Shown: one piece after another, positions 54,616-64,000 of the stretch
Position numbering within the stretch: position 1 is the first letter of the stretch
Layout: the number at the start of each line of letters is the position of its first letter
Origin: Paralichthys olivaceus
Taxonomy: Eukaryota; Chordata; Actinopteri; Pleuronectiformes; Paralichthyidae
Direction: 5' to 3'
Length of the DNA stretch: 64,000 bases
NCBI RefSeq assembly: GCF_024713975.1
Contig: NC_091113.1
Location: 7,948,501 to 8,012,500, forward strand
The notes under the pieces: model-generated
What the model was told of the DNA's origin: nothing
Database searches by the model: none
What the model saw: only the letters and a program-made list of their open reading frames with translations
Program-made: the position numbers and the translations under genes

Positions 54616-57600
54616 TGTATCTCCATCAAGGCTGTGCAATCCTCTGAATGTTATTTTTTAATAACAGAAAATGTTCAACGTTAACTTCAATCATCTGGAA
54701 ACTGGCTGTTAACTCCATTAAGGAGTTTATGTTTACACCTGTGTTTATGGCTCAGGGAAGAAATCATACAATTTTGATCCAGGAATGTTTTTATCCCTCT
54801 CTATTACATTGCATGATGGGAGTTTTTCAAAATAATTAATGGATGTTAAGGGAAAATAATAAAATAATAAATAGAATCATTATGACCGTACAGTAACCAA
54901 GGAAAGATCAGTCCCCTAAAAATATTTATTTTGATTTGCAAAATTCAGATCATTATCCAGGTTGTCACAGATTTTCACCCTTTTCATAAAGATCTCTGCT
55001 TTTTGGGGGAAATTCACAAAAATGTGGAAAAACTTCATCTCATACTGTTAAAGAAAATGAAAAAATATTCCTTGTTCTGCACAGAGATGAAATGGGTTCC
55101 TCTCTAACTGCATCCTTCCACCAAGTTTCATGGTAATCGGTCCAGTAGTTAAATGCATAATAACCTCCTTGTTGAAGGTAATAAAAGAAATGCACAATGG
55201 TTTCGGCTAAAATCCCTCCAACATTGAGACATTCTACAGAAATCACACAAAGAAATACTGCATTATGTGAAATCAAAAGCACCGACATAAGTTAAGTGTG
55301 AATTACATCAAGGTTGTTACAGAGGACGCTGCCGTCTTTGGCATACAAATCAAAGCGAGGAGTTGGTGTATGGTCTAGACGACCTGCCTGCCAGGTGTTG
55401 TGATACAGAGATGATGTGTCAGGTACAGGAACTGTTACTACATGTTGCCCTTTCAGCCACTTGAGGCAAGTGTCTGAGGGTAAAGAAGATATAGTGTCGT
55501 ACTCACAGAGGAACAGAGCTGCGGGAGAGAAAATGTGATTTAAACAGCTTCAAACATTTAAGTTGAGAAGCAGCATGTCACAGCCTTCAACGAGCCAAGA
55601 TAAGCAGACGAGAGAAAATATCTCACTTTTATCTGTGCATCATCTATAAGCGTATGAGAATCACTGCACAGACGGGCATGAATGTGTGAGTGTGTGTAAG
55701 ACTTCATGGCAAGGATAGGACCCTTGGGGCTAAGGTTGGGTGTCACACAAAGGGCTGAGAGCTCACCTAACCGTGTCTACCCTGATCAAGCTCTCACTTT
55801 CGGTGTTGGGGGGGGGGGAGTCATGTGAATGACATCACTCCTCTCATTTCAACTCAGACAAACTCGGTTGTCTTATTTACCATCTTCTAACAATCGCAAA
55901 TACTGCCTGTGGTTCACCATTCACCTTTTACCCTCTTAAACACAAGGCTACAGCTTGTTCAGAGCAGGTTTCCTCCTATGCTACCTGTAGGGTTGCTTAC
56001 GGCACAGACAATGATGGGACAGCTCAGAAATCCTAACGTACTTCTTTAAATTGGAAAACCAAATGACCAAACGGACGACGTGAACTTTGCACTGCCGATC
56101 TAATCGTTTGAGTATAAATGTGACAATTTGCCATTGAAAGTCTTGACAGATCTGACGAATGTGAATAATGTGAGGGGCTGTGTAATTGGGTAGGGACGTG
56201 TCACCACCTGCGTGTATTGCCATTCACAAAGTTCAGATTCTTCCCCTGATAAAGTCAAAGAATCTTAGCAGGGTATCAGTCAGCAGGGGCCTGTTACCTG
56301 GAGCCATGGGTGCAGTGTTTCAGGTGAACTCTGAGTGAGCGTAACGCCACACCAGCTTCAGACGACGGGCTCTTTGTTCCACGCCGTGTCTCACCAGACA
56401 CACATGGGGAGGAACACTGAGTAACACACCTCCGGCGCACCAAGTGTATTTGTCGTGGAGCCAAACGTGATGGATTCGGACCAAACGTGTTTTGCTAGCG
56501 TTTCAAGCAGGACGTAACGAGGCGATTAGATAAACAATGTGTGGTTTGGCTCGCTGGATGAATACACCAACAACCTGCTGAGTCGGTGTGAATCACTGGA
56601 TTATCAGTGATTTGATTCAAGACAGATTATTGTTTTTAACAGATTTTTGATTCGATTTACTGAGGAACATTCCATAAATAATATGAATAGGGATTAGAGA
56701 TATGGACAAAAAATATTAAAATCAGACTATATCGATAATTATCACAATCCTGGGTGAAGGTTGTGTTTTACACTTGCTAAAACATTTATAAAACTGCTAT
56801 TGATCAAAATTACACTGCAATAGTCATTTATATTATATTAATATTCTTTACCGCCCAGCTCTAAACGTGATTCTTCTCATACAGGACAAAATTCTAACAG
56901 ATGTCTAACATGTCTTCAACATCGTACTGCAATACGATACAAATAAGTATAGTAAGAATTATAATACGTTGCCAGACGCTGAAAACATTTTCTATTACAC
57001 ACGGGTTCAACATCTGATCCTAAGATTCAACATCTTTATTGGAAATTATAAAAATCAAATTATCCTTTTACTATGCTCTGTTCAACCAGAGGGACCCAGG
57101 CTCTAGACAGAACTTCCACAGGCCGCTGTTTCCAGCAGATAAACTAAGTTATCAAAGCGTGCATGACCTAACATCTTTATTTTTTTATCTTTAGATAAGA
57201 CGTGCATCTTTTCAGTCATTGTGGTCATTTTCAGAAAGAATGGCTTATGTGTAACTCCCGGCAAAGTGTTTAAAACTTTGAAATGTGGTGACTCCCTACC
57301 CTCATAACAGCCATTCAACAATGTATAAATCCTTGAAAACGTGAAAAATATAAATTCATCGTCAGGCTCTAAAGATCAAAAATAGTGCATTTGTTTTGAG
57401 TTGGACGACCCTCTCTCAAAGAGTTCAACAAGTTAAGCAATTTCCAGCAATTTTGGAATATTTGCTCACCGTTGCCTGAACATTTCACTCTCAGCAGTGT
57501 TGCAGCAGTGGATGTTATATTAATGGTCTCACAGTGAGAGCCGTAACTTCAGGTGTAAGTAAACATGGCAGCGAAGGGAGCGCTGTCAATTAGTGTTTCA

Positions 57601-60600
57601 TATTTATTTCCTTAACCAGACTGATGCACTAAATTTGCAAAACTATAAACAATCTTTGTCTTTACAGCCCTACCTGCGTGGGTGAGGCATTTAGGTTTGA
57701 AACAAATGCCTGATTTGGGATTTATAATGGAACTGGGTGGAGAAAAGTAAGAAATCCTCATATTTGAGAAGCTGGTTTGATTGAATATTTTTCATTTTCC
57801 CTCGATAGATCCATCCATCCCTCTTCTGTACTGCTTATCCTTTGAGGGTGGGGGAAGAGGCTGGAACCAATCCCAGCTGACATTGGGTGAGAGGGGGGAG
57901 TGCACCATGGGCCAACATAAAAGATTTGGAGACACCTACAGAGTCTCTGCATGTGTGCATGTCTTTGGACTGTGGAAGGAAGTATTCAGAGGAGCCAGAG
58001 AAAAACACAGACATGGGGAGAACATGCAAATTCCAAACAGAAAGACCACAACCAGGCCTGGATTAAAACTGGGAACCTTCTGCTTTAAAACGACTGTGAA
58101 CCACTGTACCGCCCACATTCCCAACAATTAACTGTTAATTAACATGTTTGAATACGTTTCTGTTGATCGACAGAATGAGTATCAACTATTTGTTGCAAAA
58201 TAGCATAAGTCTACAAAGTTGCTTAATCAAAGCACCAATGCCTGAAATACTCAAACATCCTCTCTGAGCTCCAGCTGCCGACCGTCCATTAAGATGCCTA
58301 AACTTTGCTTTAGCGTCCATATCCATAACTACATCTGTCTTAAGCCATGAATGCAAAACATGACTGGTTAAGGCCTGAATAGCTGCATCTCTGCTTCCAC
58401 GCAACCTGCCCCAGCTAACAGGAAGCCATTAGACTCTCGGCAATAACCATTTACATCCATTCACCCAGCTCTGACTTTATTTCATCCGCATAAGTGCATT
58501 TTCTGCGAGAGGTTAAAATATGAATCCCCCTCCCTTTTTTTTCTCCTCAATGGGTCTGGTCGTCTGGCTGACTTGAGAGGGCACAATCTATGACTGATTT
58601 AATTTGCTCTTTACGAACATCTCTAACAGCATTACCCCCAGAGCATACACTGACTGTCCCCATCTGACTCCATTAACTCCCAAATCAGGTTTAAAGACCA
58701 TATTGATGCCGTCCGTTATTAAGGGTGATTATCAAAACAACAGACAATGGGCCAAAGTGTCTGTTAACTAGTTTATCCCTAATTTCACGTAACTGTAACA
58801 GATGGCAGGGCTGTCAATTACATACTGTATCTGCTGCACACAGCGGCCACCCACTGTCTGGATATGCAGCGTATTAGCCTTTACATTAAAAGAACGATAG
58901 TCTGCTCACAGGTGGTCAGAGGAAATGGACTGAGCACACAAAATAAACTTCCATATTAAATGTCAAACACAGAAATAAATCAGGTTGAGAAAACGGTGAA
59001 AACTCACCACTCACCAGCTGCTGTTCTTTTATCGGTTACTTTTGTTGTTTAAAAATAATAAGAAATATAGAAATTGACAAATACAAAATTCCAAACGTTG
59101 CCATCCATTCCACTTCACCACCTTTATTCTCCTCAATTAACGAGAATGGCTTTTGAAACTGTAATTAAGTGTCTCTGCTCCTATCGGCCTCTTCATTATT
59201 CATGAATCCCTATTGATCATATCGTAACAAGCTATACCGCGGGGATCACTGTAATATCCTGGATCCCCAAAACAAATAGCTGAGCTCACAGAGATTACAA
59301 TTAACATCTTGGCCAGTGACCCCCCCAAAAAAAGAAATGTTTCCTTTAGATGCTAAATCCAGCATTTGATGCCAAACTGGACGATGAGTCTCTGAGTCTC
59401 ATTAACTTGAAAATCCTTTATGAAGCCTGCCCAGTTAGATAATAATTCTTCTTCATTGCCTTTGAATGTGATCATATGATTAGGGCTGCAGCTAATGATT
59501 ATTTTCATCATCATTCATTATTTTTGTTTATGTCATCCCAGAGTTTAAGTTGTTTTATCCAAGTGATGCAAACAAACATTTTGAGTAAAGATTCGAATGG
59601 TTTTGATTCTGTTGATAAAACTAAAGAGCAAAAAACTATGAAAACTAACAATAAATAAATGAAGGAACCTTTCATTTTACACAACCAAAGAAAGCACTGA
59701 ACAACTGTTATCTTATATGTATTTATAATACAACTAATATTGGTTAAATATTATTATTAAATGTCAATATGTTAATTTTAATGTAAATTGACATAAAACA
59801 AAAACTATAAAACTACTTTTTAGGGATATTTTTACATTCAGTATACAACACAGTATAGGCATACATTATTCATACGTATCACAGATATTATCGACTGTGT
59901 CTTACACAACCACAGCTTCATTCCACATTCAAAGAAATTATTTTCGAATGAATATTAATGGCTTGGAGCTTTATTTTAAACATGTATTCAAATTTACTCA
60001 AACTCAATCTCCACCTGTGTTAAGTAGGAATGTGTAATACATGAACTCTGGCGGTTGATGTTTAACTAAATTAACAAAAGAGCGCGTGAAGAGCCCTCTA
60101 GCGTGACTGCTGTTGCATGCTGGGTGATGAATTTGGAGGAAACACATTGAGTCATCTTCAGACTGACAGATGCAGATCTCTCCACGGGACTCTTCACTGT
60201 GGTTTAGTGCTCGAGTGAAAAAATAGATTTTTACCAAGTTTAATCACACGCTATTACAAGGCAGCTTTTATCATTGCCTTCCACTGTGTAAGTGCTGGTG
60301 TCTTCACTAGTTCATTACAGACACTTGTGATTCTGCAGCACTCTTCTCGCGTGTAATTGCATGGCTGGCTTTCCTCTGCAGCTTCCTACACACACTCCGG
60401 TGCAAATTATTTCCAATTCCAGTTTCCTTTCGAGAGCAACGCTGCAATTACAGAAATCTGAACATCCCGGTCATTTTGTGTGAAATTCTTTTCTTTTAAA
60501 CTTTTCTATAGTAAGGACATCATCCTCCCACAGAGTTTAGTCGAGTACTCGATGAACCCTGAACTCTACAGGACTGACAATCTGATAAATCGCACTTTTG

Positions 60601-63600
60601 ATGAAACAACTTTTGAATATGCCTTTTAGTAAAAAAGAAAATCCTGTGTTGTTGCTTTGGTCAGAATGAAATACAATTTTTGTTTAACCAGTATGCATAA
60701 GGTTCTGCCATATTTGCTAAAACTTATTTGAAGTCATTTATAATTAATAGTAATGGGTGCTGCATATGTTTTCTTCAGCTGGCTACATATTAGCCATTTT
60801 TCTTTATATAAAAACACCAGAAAGCCAGAGTGGCTGCCAATATTATCTATTTAGGCAGCAGAATTTGCAGGCTTTGTAAATGGCCAGCTCCAGGCCTTTT
60901 GTGTGCCTCCATTCATTATCACCACAAAGCGGTTGATGTCTCCCCTCTCTGCCTTTTCAGTTCTAAGCACGGAGTGCACCCGCCTGCCCATTACGGGCCT
61001 GTGACGCGTGCAGCCTGGGAGATAGCCAAACAGAGAGGAATGCGAGTGTGGACTTAAATTAACAAGCTACATCTGTCCGGAATCTGTGGCCAGTCAGAGA
61101 GACGAGATCTCCGGCACACGAGGCTCTGATTATTTGTTAGCCGAGATGTTGTCAGTGAATAGGCGGCTTTTCGCTCGGTGGCTTCACCTCTATTAATCAG
61201 CTAATAGGGCGGTGTAGTCAAGTTACGGTTGGAGGAACTCAATTGTTGTTTCTCAGCTATGCAATTAGTCGACACTCTATATGCCGACAGAGTTAGGAGA
61301 CTTTCGGGGCTCCGTTCTGCTGCTCCTGAATAAGATGGATTACATAAACTGGTACAAAGGCTTCATGAAACAGTCAGATTTCAGAATAGGTGACGACATA
61401 AAGATGAACAACACAAGTAACCTGCACTTCAAATGATGACATGAATAGATCTTAAGGTCTTTCTCTCTCTCTGTAACACACACATACAGACACACACACG
61501 CACACTGTAATTACCCCTCAATCCATACAAATTGAATGAAGCCAGAACCGTGTTCTAAGAATATAGACCATAATTAATAAATTACAGCCACTCTACTCAA
61601 TCATTCTCTACTTTGGGGACATGTAGACATCCCATTCTCCGCAGAGTAATTGACCGGGCCTACAGAAAACATACCTAGTGCCTGCACGGTGGCTTGTGTG
61701 GATACATCTGGTGCCACTTCCTTACAAACCAAACAGCTGCCCAGACTGAAAGTGCAGGTCATATCGCAGATCTTCCAGCCCGTGTGTTTACAAGTAACAA
61801 ATCAAAAGCATGCATTATTTCTGGGCTCTGAAAATATGCCTGAGGGAGATATCATGTTTCCTTGCCACCCCCCCTCAAGGTTCCCCTCGCAGCTGCTGTG
61901 CACGAGCCAGTATTTCTTTTCTTTTTTTAAGAAGAAGAAGAAAGGATGAGACAGTCACAAAGACCAAAGGAGAAAAATCTTAAAATATTTTACTGCTTGT
62001 TTGAACAAATCCAAGGTCAAAATGTATATTTCCTGGTGGTTATTGCAGCTGAATACTTGGGAATACAATATTGGGAGTGAAAGAACATATACAGAGGCAT
62101 GCATTTGAGCATACTAAGTAGGGTATGACAGACAGAAAAAAAGGATATTTATCATATCTCTGTGTAATATGGAAGGAGACATGTGCCTCACACTGCCTCC
62201 ATCTACAAATATTTCTTTGAAAATAATATATTTTCCTGTTGTCGTCGTGTGTGTCCCCCCGGGCTAGAAAAGGGCCTGCTGAAGACTGTCTAATGATTGT
62301 TGGGTCATGTATCAAATGTACAGCAGCTGGAGGCGAGAGGGGGGAATACATACAGTCTGGGGGTCGGAGGGGGTTGGGGGTAAAACGAAAGCCTGAGTGG
62401 AGTCTGTAAGGAAAGCCCAGGCTGAGTGTTTGGGTGCTGAGAGTGGGTGTGAATCTGTAATGGAGGGGAGGGAGTCATACTCACTGCGCCTAAAGAGCTC
62501 TGACATTTATTTCATTCATATAACAAGAAGGACTGAAACATAAAAATAATTCAATAACTGCAAATAAGCATACGTGCTGTGCAACCTTTAGACTCATTGC
62601 CATAGTGACAGTTGAGATGTCATTTCCTGCAGTCTGAGGAGATAGCATTTAAGCAACTAGCCATTCATTACTTTTCAATACAATAAACAACAATCCCCAA
62701 CACTAGAGTGACGGCAGCCAAAGAGAAGCCTCATTCAGGTTTTTCTCGACGGTGAAAGAAAGATTATGACACATATGACACTGACATTGCTTTATTTTGA
62801 AATATATACAAATCTGAAGTCAAATTCTGGTTGATAGTTGTAAATCGTTTTTCTATATTGTGGTGAAAAAAGATCAAATCAAAACTTTTTGACTCTTGAG
62901 CAAAATTGCATTGGAATTACTGAATCTGATGTTTATAAAGTCACACCCTGACATCTTGTAAACAAACACAACCCTAATTGTGTTTTAAATAACTGTAAAA
63001 TTGCTACCGTGTTCTTCATTCTTCAGCCCAACAGTTTCTACAGCTCCCTGAACATGAGGAATGACTTGACATTTGAGTGAGACAGTCATAAAACACTACT
63101 GCCACCTGCTGGTCTTCCAGCTCAAGTTACATTATTATTCAGAGCCGCTGACACAACCCTCATTTCACACACAATACCTGCTGTAGTGGACTGACCTGAG
63201 GAGCGCGTCCCAGCAGCACCCACAGCGAATCAGCCGACAGGGTCTTGACTCTGGAAAACTCGAGTGTGTCCGTCTCCTGTCGGTTGAGGGCGATGTACTG
63301 GCAGCCCTGGTAGTCGCCCTTCAGCTGCTCGCCACAGTGCAACCGCACCAGATCCCACGTTCCCACTCCCCCCAGGACCTCCCGCACCGACTCCATCTGC
63401 CTGTACGACAGATGACCTGCAGGACAGATAACGCAAATTGAGCTTGTAGCCTTTCTTGTCAAACGCCTGCTTAATTTACCTTTACTAGTGCATTTATTGT
63501 ACTATAAAAGAAGTAAAGTTTTGAATTCTTAAAGTCTTACTAGGATATTATATGTCTGTTTTTGAGTCATCAGGAGAGATATGACAGTAAATGAGATGAA

Positions 63601-64000
63601 AGATGGATGTGATGACATGCAACAAAGGTCCCCAGCAGACTTCAGAAAAGGTGGGACATTGTCGACCACTGCACTATGATTAAGAAAAGCCAACTGATAA
63701 TAAAACATTCTTTAAAAAGTGGATTCATTCGTTTATATAATATTTGTATTTTTTTAAAGTGCCATGCTTTATGCTTATACAGCCTTTAATCATATTTTGT
63801 CAATTTCTGGAACAGGTTGATGTGGACTCAATCACCAGAGAGCCAGGAGGGAGTCAGTGCATCTGATATCCAGGCCATGTAGCCCTCCCTGAAGGATCTG
63901 AGGAAGTCTTCTATCTGGCTGTGGGAGACCAGCTCCCTCCTCTTCCTCAGCTCGTCCTCCAGCTCGCAGTCCGGGGAGAGGAAGATGACCCTGGGGAAGA
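52610..64000 (-). CDS. Unidentified multi-exon gene, 3' part (5' part off the right edge)
   Basis: Four minus-strand exons are supported: 64000 (edge)-63836, 63416-63196, 55473-55307 and 52777-52610 with the stop at 52612-52610. The first pair joins in phase (…SWLSG, then HLSYRQMESVREVLGG). The last pair also joins in phase (…DGSVLCNNLD, then VTVKMYKRGSHGWLG). The exon at 63196 ends in phase 0 but the one at 55473 needs one carried base, so at least one exon between them has been missed. Products include RVIFLSPDCELEDELRKRRE, WDLVRLHCGEQLKGDYQG, TPTPRFDLYAKDGSVL and SNTFVIFRISGEEADAKIP. I see no signal peptide, membrane span or catalytic motif, and I do not recognise the family. A large cytosolic protein such as GREB1 is a guess only. 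Its long introns contrast with the compact genes to the left. Confidence 0.75.
54557..54612. repeat. (CA)28 microsatellite
   Basis: An uninterrupted run of 28 CA dinucleotides inside the intron of the right-hand gene. Its length makes it likely to vary between individuals. Confidence 0.98.
55075..55195. repeat. Repeat fragment ('ccttccaccaagtttcatgg' family)
   Basis: The core ccttccaccaagtttcatgg, taatcggtccagtagttaaa and aacctccttgttgaaggtaa belongs to the same dispersed family as the fragments at 49010-49150 and 50985-51085. The upstream part from about 54920 may also belong to it. Confidence 0.65.
55474..63195. other. Long intron(s) of the right-hand gene, with at least one missed exon
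   Basis: About 7.7 kb lies between recognised exons. The phase mismatch means at least one further coding exon of length 3n+1 should lie here, but I could not identify it among the minus-strand frames. The interval holds a dispersed repeat (57806-58118), a CA-rich stretch near 61477-61506 and stretches (58440-58900, 60830-61250) that look complex and gene-free and could be regulatory. Confidence 0.6.
57806..58118 (+). repeat. Interspersed teleost repeat ('ccatccatcc…gcttatcc…catggggagaacatgcaaa' type)
   Basis: The element opens with agatccatccatccctcttc and tgtactgcttatcc, continues with aaccaatcccagctgacatt and catgtctttggactgtggaa, then acatggggagaacatgcaaa, and closes with gtgaaccactgtaccgccca. 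These landmarks in this order are a very common fish repeat. The copy is diverged, and the open frame over it is not a gene. Confidence 0.75.

Larger units (their letters stand above)
52778..55306. other. Intron of the right-hand gene
   Basis: This is non-coding DNA between the last two exons, which join in phase. The part at about 53640-54010 has balanced base composition and several TAAT-type motifs and may hold a conserved non-coding element. A G-run is at about 54214-54225 and a CA microsatellite at 54557-54612. Confidence 0.6.

Noticed and set aside
54451-54639. Minus-strand frame with a long CV repeat
   Set aside because: It is only the translation of the CA microsatellite.
57781-58131. 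116-codon plus-strand open frame
   Set aside because: It coincides with a common interspersed repeat and is not a gene.

Overview
The window is vertebrate nuclear DNA, almost certainly from a ray-finned (teleost, probably percomorph) fish. It holds multi-exon genes with GT-AG introns, mostly short. It also carries dispersed repeats typical of teleost genomes: a short element with terminal inverted repeats, a tRNA-headed SINE and long CA runs. Gene order from about 21 to 42 kb matches human 10q26.13 (PSTK, IKZF5, ACADSB, HMX3, BUB3) in both order and orientation. There is no operon logic here; each gene has its own promoter.

Layout, left to right. (1) parg, minus strand, about 0.7-7.1 kb: poly(ADP-ribose) glycohydrolase, N-terminal and middle exons; the catalytic end lies off the left edge. 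(2) A compact HIPK-like kinase, minus strand, 8.5-10.7 kb, complete in 8 coding exons (403 aa). (3) An ADAM9-type membrane metalloprotease-disintegrin, plus strand, 12.7-19.8 kb, complete in 22 coding exons (817 aa). (4) pstk, plus, 21.0-23.3 kb, 6 exons (350 aa), tail to tail with (5) ikzf5, minus, 24.4-26.7 kb, 3 coding exons (418 aa). (6) acadsb, plus, 28.05-31.84 kb, 11 exons (433 aa). (7) hmx3a, plus, 35.16-36.31 kb, 2 exons (292 aa). (8) bub3, plus, 39.06-42.17 kb, 7 coding exons (326 aa). (9) From 42.2 to 52.6 kb there is a gene desert holding only repeats and possible conserved non-coding DNA. (10) The 3' end of an unrecognised minus-strand gene follows, with exons at 52.6, 55.3, 63.2 and 63.8 kb and long introns; it continues off the right edge.

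The exon models were built by hand: each junction was checked for splice consensus and for reading phase, and every complete gene sums to a whole number of codons with a length close to the known family length. The genes do not form one pathway. They cover ADP-ribose turnover, a kinase, ectodomain shedding, selenocysteine-tRNA synthesis, zinc-finger transcription control, branched-chain acyl-CoA oxidation, inner-ear/hypothalamus patterning and the spindle checkpoint.

I found no prokaryote-like or clearly new system. The points most worth checking are the apparent absence of hmx2 between hmx3a and bub3, the unusual HIPK-like kinase, a GC-AG intron in parg, a frame-deciding splice donor that creates the furin site in the ADAM gene, and the unidentified gene at the right edge.
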